From Pseudoscleropodium purum (lineage: Eukaryota; Streptophyta; Bryopsida; Hypnales; Brachytheciaceae), in NCBI GenBank assembly GCA_963969395.1, contig OZ017796.1:3908501-3972500 (forward strand): a stretch of 64,000 nucleotides of DNA, read 5' to 3'. The position numbers were made by a program, and so were the translations under genes. This document shows, in pieces, positions 24,390 to 36,824 of this stretch. The notes below the pieces were generated by a model, which saw only the letters and a list, made by a program, of their open reading frames with translations, searched no databases and was not told where the DNA came from. The first letter of the stretch is position 1; every line of letters starts with the position of its first letter.

Positions 24390-25230
24390 ACGAACTTGAG
24401 CAAATCACGGGGATCACGTTGGACCCGTCGTCGCCCTCCTCGTCATGGGACAGGACCCCCGGGCAGCCACAAGATCGTTACCGAGTGGCGGGGCCCAGTC
24501 TCGAGACAGGGTATCATCACGTCCGGATATCAACTGTCGAGACCCCATGTCGAGTACGTGTAGAATACGGTGGGACCCATTAGGGCTTTCCGGGCCTACC
24601 GGTGCGGGCCGGAGCGACTCGGGGGAGAGAGAACGAGGGAGGGCAGCAGGCAGGCAGGCACGCAGGCGGGCGGGCGGGCGGGGAAGATTGTCGTTGTTGG
24701 CTTTTGGTGGCAGGCTCTGTCGCCGTGAGACGGACTGCACTGAGTGGAAAGGTAACTTAAGTTTAGAGTAGACTTGGAGGCTGGTGTTCAAAGCTTGTGT
24801 GCAGCAGCAGCAGCAGGTTATTGTCTATTGTCCATTCTCACGTAAGGTAGTAGTAGTGTTCTGGCTGCACCAACGCTTGCCAAGTTAATAAGCCTGGGCC
24901 CATTCAGTTCCTCTCTCTTTCACGGAGCCGGCGCTGATCATCACACTTGCCTTGCAGCCATCCCATCCCGTGGTCCAGCAGTTATGGCGTCGTCGGAATG
25001 AGCGGGCGGGAGGTCGTTGCGGTGGTGAGGCAGGGGTTTGATTGGAACCTGGTGTGAACGAGAAGCCGGTGGTTGTTCACTGTTGGTCGACGGAGGCGGA
25101 GGATCGGGGGGGAGGTTGTTGTTGTGGTACGCGTCAGTAGGCCGGGTGATTGAATGCTGACGGAATTCGGTGAGAGAGAGGGAACGGCGTCTGGAGGGCG
25201 AGCCGGGGTTGTGAATTGTTGCAAACGCGC
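24390..25230 (+). promoter_or_regulatory. GC/CpG-rich upstream region of the YTH gene
   Basis: This stretch is markedly richer in G, C and CpG than the surrounding desert and has no repeat-family match in the window. It contains a short GGCA/GGCG tandem tract at about 24645-24683. Several short ORFs overlap on both strands, as expected for GC-rich DNA with few stops, and none looks like a protein. I read it as promoter and proximal regulatory DNA. Confidence 0.45.
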
Positions 25231-25237
25231 TATATAA
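25231..25237 (+). promoter_or_regulatory. TATA box of the YTH gene
   Basis: TATATAA lies 266 bases before the predicted ATG, just after a GC-rich stretch. A transcription start about 25-35 bases downstream would fall in the GA-rich tract and give a leader of about 240 bases. I find no ATG between this box and 25503, so the leader would carry no upstream ORF that starts at ATG. The motif is visible; its use is inferred. Confidence 0.5.
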
Positions 25238-25257
25238 TATTGATTTTGGTGTTGTAT

Positions 25258-25315
25258 TGGGAGAGAGAAAGAGAGAGAGAGAGAGAGAGGGGGGGAGGGG
25301 GAGAGGGAGAGAGTG
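25258..25315 (+). repeat. GA-rich microsatellite in the predicted 5' leader
   Basis: A run of GA dinucleotides merges into G-rich GGGGGA blocks. GA/CT tracts are common in plant core promoters and leaders. Its place just after the TATA box suggests it is part of the leader. Confidence 0.75.
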
Positions 25316-25502
25316 GAGGGTCGTGCGTTTCGGGACCGGACGACAACGTGTTGTTTTAAAATATTGATTTAAAGCTAGCAGTACGTGTTCAAGAGTTGGC
25401 CAATTGGTGGAGAGGAAGTTTGGCTACTGCTACTGCGGTGGTGGTGGCGCCTTCTTCGAGTACCTTGCCGGGGGCCGTGCAAGGTTTGGCGAGTTGTTAG
25501 AA

Positions 25503-28500
25503 ATGGCGGTAGTCGCTCAGCCCGCTGAACGTATCCTTCTCTTTGTCAATTAAAGTACAGTGTTGTGGAATGTTATCTTTGACGGCGATCGAGTTCGCAC
25601 TCGTTTGCCTTAATCAGCGGAAAACTTGCGTATCGTTTCTTGGGAGAAAAATGTTAGCGTGCCGGGTTTGTGGTTTGGAGAAACGCGTTGTACGGCAATG
25701 CGGTATTGTCTTTGGTTTTGTGCGATTATGAGCCCGAACTCGTGTCATGGACGTCGTTGACGTAGTGAGGCTGCTGTATTCGGAAAGAACTCTAGGCTTC
25801 TCCCTCCAAGAAGGCTGTAGTTGAGCTTCGTTTTGAGGAAGTTTCAAAGAACCAACGCTTTCTGTGCAACTTGCATTTCGAAGCGACGGTAGAGTGATCG
25901 TCGTCCAGTGACTGGTCTGGGATCTTTACTTCCAAGACTTACGTACGCTAGCGCTGGAAAACGTATTCTGTCGCCTCGTTGTAGCCTCTTGGGAAATGAC
26001 AACGCCGAGTTGTAGTGTTTCAACGTCATTGAAGTCTTTGATCATTTTGTATTTCAGGCGTGAGGAAGACTTTGCTTCCAAGAAATTCTATCCGTCTCTC
26101 CTGGTTGTCCTAAACTCTTCCGGTCATTTCTCAGGTATCACTACTTGCAGATCGTCTTCTGTGACTTTGGTGCGATTCTAGAGTGTGTACCGAGCTCCAC
26201 TCCAATTGTGAAGCATTCGGTTCTTGGTAGAGAAGACGTTGCGATGTCGCAACTAAAGAGAAGACGCTTCTCTTCAGGACCTTCAACGCTGTGAACGTGC
26301 ATGAAAGAACGTTGCTGAGTGTCGTTTGCGATCACCGAACAAATTCCTGTGTTTTCACAACACCTTTTCATTTTAGTTAGGATTTCGGGAAACTGAAGTC
26401 AACGCTATTCAGACTCAAAGTGGTTTCTACATTCTGTGTTCAGGGCTCCACTATGTGGTCGAGGAGACTGTTCAACGATTTAACCTAGCATGTTCTACAT
26501 ACGTGGAACGATACTCGTGCCATATTTAGGCGAAGCAGCCACGAACGCTGCTTTAATTTTATCGTGGTTTGTTTAAATTATTTATTACGACTTGCATTGT
26601 AGTTCTGAACGTCGCGGACTCGCGGTATCCTTCGATCGAGGATGTCTGGTGATGGTTTTACGTAAGTGTTGTGACGACATCATCTGAACTTTCCGAGCAT
26701 CTGCAAATGCTGTACGAGCAAACGGAAGCTTAGTATCCCTCCCGGCCTGGTGACTTTGCGGAGATTCGAAGGTTGGCGCCCCACTGATTCCCAGAGGAAT
26801 ACCTTCAACCACAAAAATGAAATTTGACTACTATTTATGACGGCACTTGTGGCTCAATGTCCTCAATGCCAATTCACCCGGAGCAGGCATGTTGAGTGAG
26901 AAAATAGCATCGGGGCATTGTTCCATCCTTTGGTTCATCTCTTCCCATATCGATGGGAGGGAGATGATGGACATGCTCTTCCTGTGCAGTTCGTCCCTAG
27001 GGAATCCGCACTAAATAATGAGAGTAAAAGCATTGTATGACCGGAACTGGGAAAGTGATCATAGGTTTAACTGATTATTTAGATTCTACCCTAGAAACCT
27101 CAAGTTACGTTACCATCGGGTGATACGAGACTCCTTGGCTTTGAGATGCAGTTGCAATCCAATTCTGTTAGTTGACAGCTTGCATTTAAATTGACTGTTT
27201 AAAGAGAGTTAAGTGTAGTGTTCCACTAATTCATATTTTAACACTTTTCATTTGTTTTATTTATCTGAATTTTGGATTTTGAGTTAGGGATGCATTAGTG
27301 AAATGCTTTTGTAAAATTCTTATATGGTCTTGCTGAGGCACTCGTATTATGTTCAATCATAGTCGCTTTTGCAACACTTAACCTGCCATAATCACCAGAA
27401 GTGAGCGAACTGCTGCAAAATCTGAAAGTTGACACACCAAAGCAAGTGGACAATGTGACTCAAGAGGTATGACGAACATGTGATATCTTTTTCTATTGCC
27501 TGTATAGTCCTTGAATAAGGATGACAATTAAAAATTTTCATTTAAATAAGTTAAAGGTCTTGTGCAACTTCTATCAAAGGTAGCCAGTGTTTTGTAAGAA
27601 GATATGTACTTGGAGTTCTGTCAGTGAAAATTTTGAAACGTGGAGATCTGTTGGCTGAACGAGAATCGCAGTGAATTGTTTGCAGAGGGTTATACCCTAG
27701 CTGTAGAATAAATATCTTCAATTGCAATGGAACATGAGGATCTCGGGACCCTGTGTGCTACAAACCTCAATCGGCGTCTTACTTTGAGACTTTTCACCAG
27801 TGCAATGTGTATGCAGGTGCTTCCAACTAATGACGACGAGTCCTCTGATGCTAGTGGAGATGCCTCTGCATCGATTGGAACTGGCGATGCAGCGAGTACA
27901 AACGGAATACACGAGGGATCTGCAGAAGGAGGAATGTACTACGTTGGTGGCATGAATGGCTATACCTCCCCCGGCTATGTGTACGATTATAGTCACGGAG
28001 GTTTGTGTTGACTTTTCCCGCTCCTCTTGTTCGTGTGGCCTCTACTTTATGTAGGCTTGGGTAGAAGAAGCATAGCATGGACAATTGGTTAGACTCGAGC
28101 CATGTGGCGACGACTTCTAATAGTTCCTTCATAACGTCCAATTGATCACTTATCGATTTGGCAACTTGGTCGCAGGATATGAACCTCCTGTTGGAGGTGA
28201 ATGGGATGACTACTCCAGATACATTGTCGATGGAGTAGAGCTTCAATCCCCAGTAAGTGGTTGCAAGCATTTGGACCCCAGTTGGATTGAAGTTTCCTTT
28301 CTTGTGGAAAAATGACTTTCTGACCATTCGATGCTGAAAGGCGCGTGTACTCACTCTGGTAGTGGAAATGATCACTCTTCCAGAGTGATCATTGTCAACA
28401 GTAGGACTGCGCATTTTGCGTTCTGCTGTGGCGGTGCACGTCATATTAAATATTCCATCGACCGATTTCGATCGTGGGGTAGTGTGCTGTCTGATGCAGT

Positions 28501-31500
28501 TTTCCAATATCTGCAGGGTGTTTACGGCGACAGTAGTGGCTCTGTGTATATGCATGCCACCAGTTTCGGCTATGCTTCTCAGCCGTCTTATAGTCCATAC
28601 ACTCCAGGGACGCCTGTGCCGACTATGGGTGCGGATGGGCAGCTGTACGGGCCCCAGGCTTTCCAGTACCCGAGCCACCTCTACCAACAGCCAATGTCCC
28701 CAGGTGCGCAGTACATGGGATCACGTCCTCCTTTGATAAATGGTGGAGATGCAGCGACGTCAGGAAATGGCGAACCCACCCCTCCTGGAGTCGATGGCAA
28801 GAATGGAGGTCCCAGGCCGGGTTACCCAGCCATGGCACTAATCCCCCCCCACGGCCCTTATTCCAGAGGTGTGCTCCCGCTGTCAATTCACGGTCCTGGA
28901 TCTCAGGACGTCCGCTACGAGGGTCTGAGGGCCGGCGCACTTTCATGGGCGGATGCCACAAAAGTACCAGAAGGTCAGCAGAGACCCGGGATCCCAGCAG
29001 GAATGCACTCGATGGCTTCGCAACAGTTTTCGGCGCCAGGAGTCCCTGCACAGCCATTGAGGCAAATGACTCCATTGCAGGTAGGCCCTTAATTCGTGAA
29101 ATGTTGCACCTAATCAAGAATAAACGAAAGAACTCAAGGTTGGGAATATTTCTCTGTTTCAGGACGCTGATTATTGTATTGGAGTGATGATTTTCATGCC
29201 TCCCAGTTTCCACCTGGTTAACATGAACAAATGTGTCGAGAGAGAGAGAAGTGGGGGTTCTGCTTTGTTTGACACATTGTAGGCAAAGGTAGTGTACGTC
29301 GAATGCCTCATTGCGTAAATTATGTGTTGATGCCTCTGGACATCTTATCCGTTTCCAGATACACATACAAGCATCTCAGCAGTCGAGAAATCCATCCGGA
29401 TTGACGTCACCCAATCTTGGTCCTGGGGCACTAGCCAGGGGTTATCCTCCGCTTTCAGGAATGGTGAATGGGCCAAATGGGCCAGTGAGAGGTCGTGGCA
29501 TGGGGAACGTATCGGTGGACTTGAGGTCGAACGGTCGGGGTGTCTGGGTCGGTATGGACAAGGGAAAGCAGAGGGGTCGAGGAGGCGGACCTATGGGTTG
29601 CAGCAATGGCGTTCTGGATCCTTTGAACGAGCAGAACAGAGGACCCCGCACGATAAGAACCCGGAGCCAGCGTACCGTTCCAGGTGCTGTGAGACACGCT
29701 CGAGGACAAGGTGCAAGCTCGTCTGGGAACGGCGATGTAGCGAGTCCGTTTGCGAACAAGGAACAATACAATAAAGCCGAGTTCGTGACCAACTATGAGC
29801 ACGCCAAGTTTTTTGTGATCAAGTCTTACAGCGAAGATGATGTGCATAAGAGTATCAAGTACAATGTGTGGGCCAGCACTCCAGTAGGAAATAAAAGGCT
29901 AGATGCCGCATACCAGGAGACTTCGACGAAGTGCAACGAGGACGGCAAGAGCTGCCCAGTGTTTCTGTTCTTCTCGGTAAGATCACGGTCTCATCTGAAC
30001 GGCGTGGCGTCGCCAGGTCCATCTCTGTTTGAGACTCTGCATCTGGTTCGGTGGTCCATTTTGGGGGGTGGCTGTCTGGGATCGTGTTGGTAGCATGGAT
30101 TGTACGAGAAATTGTGGATCTGGTTTTCTGAGGATAGGGATCCTGTGCACAGCATAGGAGAAGCCGTCGGGGTCATACTTATCGAGGGCATTCCTTAGTT
30201 GTAGAAAGACAGGAGTATACGTGGTGGTTTTGTCTAATGGGAGCATCGTTCTGGTATGGCTGCTGAATGATCTTTCAGGTGAATGCGAGTGGACAGTTTT
30301 GCGGCGTGGCTGAGATGACAGGCCCCGTGGATTTTTCGAAGAGCGTGGACTACTGGCAACAGGACAAGTGGAATGGCCGATTCCCTGTGACATGGCACAT
30401 AATAAAGGATATCCCTAATTGCCAGTTCCGTCATATTATTTTGGAAAATAATGACAACAAGCCTGTGACGAACAGCAGGGACACCCAGGAGGTAATTAGC
30501 CAACCCAGGCTCAATGTAATTTGTGTAGATAAGCGGCTTCTGCTTGACTGCAGCCTCCTCTTCCAGCACTATGCAGGACGCGACTGCTGCTCGTTTACCA
30601 GACGGTGTAGGGATGAGCGAAGGCAGTGCATGAATTGCTGTCGAGGGGGAATATTAATGTCGATTTCTGTTTTCGTGAGGGTCAGAATGCGGCCATTGAT
30701 CTTGTAACACGATGGATTGTGCCTCCAAGTTGGGAAGAGAGTCCAACAAAGATGTCGTGCGTGACCCATGGTGACGTTGATGCGAGGATCTCGTGGGCTG
30801 TTTTGAGAATGATGTGACTGGTTATCATATTTACAGACGCGGAGTTGGCGACCTGGTTGGCGTGCTGTGTGCAGGTGAAGTTTGAACAGGGTATTGGGAT
30901 GCTGAATATTTTTAAGAGCTTCGCTTCGAAAACATCGATTTTGGACGATTTCCAGTTCTACGAGAACCGACAACGAGCCCTGACGGAGAAAAGAGCAAGG
31001 CAGCAGAGCCAGCAGCAGCATCGCCAGGTAGACCGTGTGATATCCTGTGTTTGCTGCTTGTGAGGCACTTGTATCGAAATGTGTATCTGTTGTAATTGGT
31101 AAGGATACGTTTCGGCGCTGCTTGAGTTGTTAGGCGGTACTTTTGGAGTGATGTTGTTTTCCATTTGGAGAGATTTGGGTACGTCCGTTGATGGTAACAT
31201 CGAGATCTTTGCACGATAAATTTCCTTGAGAGTGAGGTGCTGGGCTTACATATCGCTTCGGAATTCGATGACCTGAAGCTGCGATGATGGTTTTTTCTGC
31301 AAATGGATGTGATTCTGCAGAGTAAATCGCCACTGATCGAGGTGTAATTTGAATTGCAGGGAGGCGGGCGGACTGGGGGTAATGAATTCGATTCCGCTCC
31401 CAGGGAGGGAGACTCATCTCAATCAAAGCGTGATGAGGTTGTGGAAGGCGTAGGAGTTGGGAATCCTGTGGAGATGGATAAATCCGAGGGTGTGGATGGA

Positions 31501-31740
31501 CCACACAGTGCGAGCCTGTTTGGCAGTGGACTCGGTGATTCTGGTGACAGCCGTCCGGCGGTGAGATCCTCGTCCGAGGAGTTATTGTCAGGGAATGCAG
31601 AAATGAACATCAATGACGGGACACATGAAATCCCTGCTGAGCAACCAGAGCAGGCCGGACCAGGACCAGCTGTCGAGGAGGGACGTATCATTGTACCGAG
31701 TGTAGAGAAAGATAGCGTGGCGGTGGTTGAGGAGCAGTGA
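25503..31740 (+). CDS. ECT: YTH-domain m6A RNA reader, ECT/YTHDF type (9 coding exons, 761 aa)
   Basis: My spliced model joins 25503-25530, 27399-27466, 27817-28000, 28176-28252, 28517-29080, 29359-29976, 30279-30491, 30875-31027 and 31360-31740. Every intron is GT-AG, the frame is kept throughout, and it ends in TGA. The product would be a cytosolic reader of N6-methyladenosine in mRNA. Residues 1-32 ([15 protein letters not shown]...) match the conserved ECT N-terminus. Residues about 120-440 are a Pro/Gly/Tyr/Gln-rich disordered stretch containing the ECT-like [15 protein letters not shown]. The YTH domain spans about 455-615 and includes [20 protein letters not shown] and [10 protein letters not shown]. 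By family knowledge W478, W539 and W544 form the methyl-adenine cage, and all three are present. Residues 636-761 are an acidic tail. The start is the first ATG after the TATA box. Exon 1 contributes only 28 coding bases and is the least certain, but its join to exon 2 gives a family-like sequence. Alternative splicing cannot be judged here. Confidence 0.93.
25531..27398 (+). other. Long first intron of the YTH gene
   Basis: This 1868-base intron starts at GTATCC and ends at ATCACCAG. It separates a 28-base coding piece from exon 2. It is several times longer than the other seven introns (175-383 bases) and less AT-rich than the intergenic DNA. Short ORFs in it on both strands are not supported as genes. 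Long first introns often carry regulatory elements; here that is only inference. Confidence 0.7.
28367..28393 (+). other. Perfect 12-bp hairpin inside intron 4
   Basis: AATGATCACTCT and its exact reverse complement AGAGTGATCATT are separated by three bases (TCC). It lies mid-intron between exon 4 and exon 5 (28253-28516). Confidence 0.7.
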
Positions 31741-32785
31741 TTGGTCTTCGGGGAAGAGCATTTGAGGGGAAAGTAGGGAGGTGATGTTAGAAACAGTTCT
31801 TAGTTGCTGATAGTGGTGTATTAACCAGGAATCGAAGGTTTGAATGGATGCATCACGTCAATGGACACCGTTGGCATGAAGCCACTTTGTCTGTGATTCC
31901 GCGCAAAGTGGTGAACTCTGCTGGTCAGCTGAGTGTATAGCAATTTTCATTGAAAATAGTGTGCAGGTACAGGCTGAAGAGGATGGATCATCCTGATTAG
32001 GGGAAACGACAGATTACTGTGCTCCTTGTCCAATTTGGGGGAACAAGGACGCACACCAGAAAGAGAGAGAGAGGGCCAGGTACATTGGGAAGAGGGTGAG
32101 GTCGGCTGTGAAATCGTCGGCTGCTAGAGTCGAGTCGCAGGTTTTCGTGGGATTTGCTCGTGTGTCCTTTCCTTTTTCTGGTTATAGGACATTACAACCG
32201 CGGAGAATATCGTTCACTGGTAATGATGTGTAGGTTATGTCAGTAAGGTACAGCTGAGACGTCAATCGAACGGTCTCACTCTCTTTTCAGGAGACTTAGT
32301 GCTCTGTAAAATTAAACATGCCACAGTGGGGGTTGTTGTCGGAGGACTGGACCATAGTTGCGAAAGAGAAGCTAGTCCAGTCGTTCCCCGTTCCCAGATA
32401 CACGATTGAGTCCGTCGTCCAGTTCCTATGGTCGTCCGTTGGGGTCTTCTTCCTCGGAAGTTTTGTAAAAGTTCCCTGCCTCATGGTCTGGACGTAATAA
32501 GAAGGTTCACTTCTACATTTTGCAAATATATTTCCTCGTACTCCTCTGCTGTGTGTTGTCATGCTTTTCTACGTTTTATTGGTTTTCTTGTTTCGGTGGT
32601 TTGTCAGTCCTGCTGGGTTGGACCTTTTCTAAGAGTGTACTGACCTGGTGTTCCACCACCCAATCCTGAAGTTTCTACAGTGTTGCGCGGACCAGGACCA
32701 TCATTCGAGAAGCTTAGGATTACAGATTCGATCGACAACTACTTTCTCCGTAGCAACTAGATCAATAAAAGGTAAGGTTGGCTTG
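31741..32785 (+). other. Probable 3' UTR and 3' flank of the YTH gene
   Basis: The sequence after TGA 31738-31740 has no credible ORF. TGTAAAATTAAA at about 32305-32316 and AATAAAA at about 32762-32768 are candidate polyadenylation signals. The true end cannot be fixed without transcript data. Confidence 0.35.
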
Positions 32786-33660
32786 AGAGGCGACCATGTA
32801 CAACTGAATTTTGTTGGAACCAGGGCCGTGGAGTGGGTCTCCACTCAACTTCAATGGGTGGCTGAGCTGAAGAAGACGACGACGATGACGTTCTAGAAAG
32901 TCAGAATATGTCGGGTTATGTCGGAGGCTTCTGAGCCATTGGTTTCCTCTGGACTGTGCAGTGGATACATCAGTGGCCTTTATTGGGTCATCATCTGCGT
33001 TCTTAGTGGATCAATGTGGAAGGGCACTCTTATTGGCCATGACTTGGATTTTATTTCTATTGGAGAGAAAGTAACCGGCCATTTACTTTTTCTCTGGTGG
33101 AATTGGGGAAGCAGAGGTGGGGATTGGGTGGGCAATTTATACGATCCAAGAGTGTCAGAGGCGCAGGAGCCGGTCAACAATTGACGTCAAGGGGAAAGGG
33201 TTGGCATGTGACAATTGCAATATTTTATTGAGTAAGTTATAAGTCATTCCCACTCGCTCTCCGTCTTTGCTCAATCCTTTTGCACAGCAGATTGGAAAAG
33301 AAGAAATCAGGTCGCAAGTGCGGGGCCACAGAATGGAATGGTCCCCTTGGTGTATTATTCAGACGCAGTCCCAGCATAGGACAAAGCCTCCAACAAATTA
33401 GGGGCGTGATGTAGGGAAAGTGCGGCCCACAAGTTTGGGCTATTGTAACTTACTCCAGCATCACATCTTGGCGAAATCTTGGACTGAGTTCCAAGGTTTC
33501 GTACTTTACTTTTTTGTTATTTTTTTATTCACTTACAAACAAAAGGGGCGAGCCCATTGCTCACCACCCTTAACTCGCCAAACTCGCCAAATCCATTGAA
33601 TTTTGAAGGGCCCTCGATTTCTTGTCCCTCCCCCTTGCTCCCCCTTACGACCCATAAATA
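32786..33660. other. Non-repetitive GC-richer flank, no gene seen
   Basis: Base composition still resembles the gene island and no repeat family from this window occurs here. An 88-codon open frame at 32918-33184 has no recognisable motif. I cannot support a gene. AT-rich repeats resume at about 33660. Confidence 0.4.
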
Positions 33661-33734
33661 GTTGACCTTCACTACTCATTTTCTAGAAATAATGGATATA
33701 ACAGCTAAACTTATAATAACAGATTATGTTTTCA

Positions 33735-33826
33735 AGGACCATTCCTCAATATCCTAGGATTCAAGGACCATTCTTCAATATCTTAGGATTCAAAGACCAT
33801 TCTTCACTATTCTAGAATAAATAATA
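33735..33826 (+). repeat. Short tandem repeat of about 33 bp, three units
   Basis: CAAGGACCATTCCTCAATAT and close variants repeat three times, joined by CCTAGGATT or CTTAGGATT. Confidence 0.8.
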
Positions 33827-33888
33827 AAGCAACTAAACTTACAACAAACTATGATTCAAAAACCATTCCTTGACATGGTAGGATTGAA

Positions 33889-34150
33889 GAAAATATTGTG
33901 AAGGCCTTGTAGCACTTTTCATTCACATTTGAAGAGTGTCAGGCTAAGATTGGGTCTCAAGAGAATATTGTGAAGGTTGTGTAGAACTTTTCATCTATAA
34001 TATTGTGAAGGCCTAGGATTGAGTCTCAAGAGAATATTGTGAAGGCTGTGTAGAACTTTTCATCTATAATATTGTGAAGGCCTAGGATTGAGTCTCAAGA
34101 GAATATTATGAAGGCCTTGTAATACTTTTCATTTACATTTGAAGAGTGTT
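33889..34150 (+). repeat. Tandem repeat of about 70 bp
   Basis: GAATATTGTGAAGG recurs at about 33962 and 34032 and as GAATATTATGAAGG at 34101, spaced close to 70 bases, each preceded by GTCTCAAGA. The outer units end differently (CTTTTCATTCACATTTGAAG against CTTTTCATCTATAATATTGT). Confidence 0.8.
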
Positions 34151-34553
34151 AGACCTTTAGCATGTAATGGTGGCCATACTCTAAGATCCATGTGTTAAGA
34201 ATTAGCAAAAAAACACTCATAAAATTGTTGAATATGAATGTTTTTTAAAAATAGAATAAATCAAATTTAATTATATTTTTAGAATTTCTAACTAGAGGAT
34301 CTTGTTCTTAATTAGTATTAGAACAAAGTTTGGAAATGTTAGATAGAAGTGTGTAAATTTTCAAAGCAAAAGGAGGTTGCTCTCATCTTATTTGAATTGA
34401 GGCCTAAAACAAAAAAAAACCCACATAACTTTCTTTTCAACCCTTGAATATTAAAAGAAAAAGAGATTCTCCAAAATTTTGTTGAGCGTTTCCCAAATCT
34501 CCCCCAAAAAATGAGGAGCAAAAACAAAAATCTAATACTTTCTTTTAGATGCT

Positions 34554-35460
34554 CTAATCCCTAAAGGACCATTGTCCTTTCTAAAGACAAATGGGATTTT
34601 GGGCATGTACCTATGGATTGTTATTTAAATTTTTTTTTTAAATAGAAAAATTGATTAGCTTTGTGACAATATAATAATTTTTTTTCAATTGGTGCCTAGG
34701 AACAAAAGTTATGCCCAAATAAGCTCAAAACAAAGGATGGGGGACAATAAAAAAATTCAAAAATTTTAATTAAAATTTTTTTTCCTCATATATTATATTT
34801 TTGTGTACACATAAAGCTTTGATTCATTCCATTTGTATTTTCTATGAGAAAATTATGGACAAATCTTGTTTTTTGGGCAGTTAGAGCATCTTTATGAAAA
34901 AATAACTTATAGGATTCATTTTTTAATGCAATTCTTACAATTTTTATAAATAAAAAAATTACACATGGTCTATCTTGCTTGATAGAAGAATCTCACCATT
35001 GAGATTAGTGCATTTTAATTCTATTTTAGAGATATTAATAATTTAGATTTTCCTTCTATTTCATATCTACTTCTACTTAATAATTTTTCAGAGAATAAAA
35101 ATTAAGTTTTTTTGAATATTGTGAATTTTTCCTACTCTCAATTCAAGTTTATACTATAAAGATTTAAAGCTCAAAGCTTTGTAGTGCAAAAAATTAAAGT
35201 TAAAAATGTACAAAGTCAAAAAATCTAGTCCCGCAATGTGTTGAAAAACTTGTTTTTTCCACTTTAAACAAATATATTATGCAATTTGTGTAGTCAAAAA
35301 CATTGAAATTTTTTCCACACATTTTCATACTATTTAGGTGTCAGATCCTATGGTTTGATGTGGAAAAAAAAAATCAAATTTTTTTTTACCTTTTGCTCTA
35401 GAAGTGGCAATTTTGAGTGGTTTTTTTGGCAAAAAAAGGCCTTGATCCTTCAGGGGTTAA
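34554..35460 (+). mobile_element. TTAA-type non-autonomous element, family A copy 3
   Basis: It begins CTAATCCCTAAAGGACCATT and ends CTTGATCCTTCAGGGGTTAA. It is collinear with 8888-9821, and 441 bases later comes an inverted copy. Confidence 0.75.
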
Positions 35461-35901
35461 TTCCTCAAATTAAACCTATTTTGATTTGTAAAGAGCTTTA
35501 GGGGTTAACCCCTATTGAACGGATCAACCAAAAAGTAGTAAGAGTTGATTTTCAATTGCCATTTCTAAATTGAATTATTATCCATTTTGGAATTGATTTC
35601 CCCTAATCTTTAGGAATTTTATCAATTCATCTAAAAATTTCATCAATTTTTTAGTGATATCAATTTGAATCATTTGGAGCTTGAACACATTCAAAATGAA
35701 AATAACATTTTGATAAATGCAATTAATTCCTTAATTTCTTTTTATGAAATTTGTATGTTTTGATTTTGAAGCAATTCTTCCATTTTAAATCTTTATTTAA
35801 ATAGAAGAAAACTTTCCCATTTTGTGCTATGTTGGACTTCTATTTTTAGGAAGTTTTGTTTTCATCAATTCTTAGTTCTGGAATCCTCTGACCACTTTAC
35901 T
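35461..35901. other. Spacer between two inverted family A elements
   Basis: AT-rich, no ORF or repeat recognised. Confidence 0.5.
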
Positions 35902-36824
35902 TTAACCCTTGAAGGACCGAGGCTTTTTTTCTACCAAAAATCAATCAAATTGCCATTTCTATAGCAAAAGCTAAAAAAAATTAAAAATTGTTTTTTTTTT
36001 TACATCTAACTATAGGATCTTACACCTAACTAGCAAAAAATGTGTGGAGAAATTTTCAGAATTTTTGACCGTACAAATTGCAAGATATATGCATTTAAAG
36101 AGGAAAAAACAAGTTTTTCAGCACATTGAAGGACTAGATTTTTTGACTTTGAACATTTTTAAATTTAATTCTTTGCACTACAAAGTTTTTAGCTCCAAAA
36201 TTTTATGGTATAGAATTGAGTTGAGGGTCTAGGGAAAAAATAATTCAAAAAGTATAATTTTATTCTATGAAAAATTGTTAAGTAGAAGTAGATATGAGAT
36301 AGAAGGAAAATTTTAATTATTCATATCTCTAAAATGGAATGAAAATGCACTAATCCCAATGGTGGGATTGTTCTAGCAAGCACGATAAACCATTTGGAAC
36401 TTTTTTTTTGAAAAATTGTAAAAATTACATTCAAAAATGAATCCTACAAGCTATTTTTTTCAAGAAGATACTCTAATTGTCCAAAAAACAAGATTGTCCA
36501 TAACCTTCTCATAAAAAATTCAAATGGAATGAATCAAAGCTTTCTATGTACAAAAAAAATATAATCTATTAGGAAAAAAAATTTTAACAAAAAATTAAAT
36601 TTTTTGAAATTTTTTTAGCTGCCCCCATCTTTTGTTCTCAGCTTATTTGGGCATAACTTTTGTTCCTAGGCACCAATTGAAGAAAAAACCATATTCCCAT
36701 TAAGCTAATCAATTTTTCTATTTTCAAAAAAAGTTTCAAAAAATCAAGAAAAAATTTCAGCCAGTAGGTAGTTGCTCAAAATCCCATTTGTCCACCGAAG
36801 GGACAATGCTTCTTTAGAGGTTAA
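35902..36824 (-). mobile_element. TTAA-flanked non-autonomous element, family A copy 4 (reverse)
   Basis: TTAACCCTTGAAGGACCGAG at the left and ATGCTTCTTTAGAGGTTAA at the right. The interior is the reverse complement of 34554-35460. The 62-codon ORF in it is chance. Confidence 0.75.

Noticed and set aside
24142..24791. Group of ORFs up to 126 codons in several frames
   Set aside because: They occupy all frames of the same GC-rich upstream DNA, start and stop inconsistently, and lack known motifs. A promoter region is the simpler reading.
27851..28687. 278-codon minus-strand ORF
   Set aside because: It is antisense to exons 3-5 and the introns between them, shows no recognisable domain, and is explained by the composition of the coding strand.
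28623..29366. 247-codon minus-strand ORF
   Set aside because: It lies antisense to exon 5 and intron 5 of the YTH gene. The forward reading is clearly the real one.
30569..31214. 150- and 100-codon minus-strand ORFs
   Set aside because: They are antisense to exon 8 and flanking introns of the YTH gene and have no domain match I recognise.
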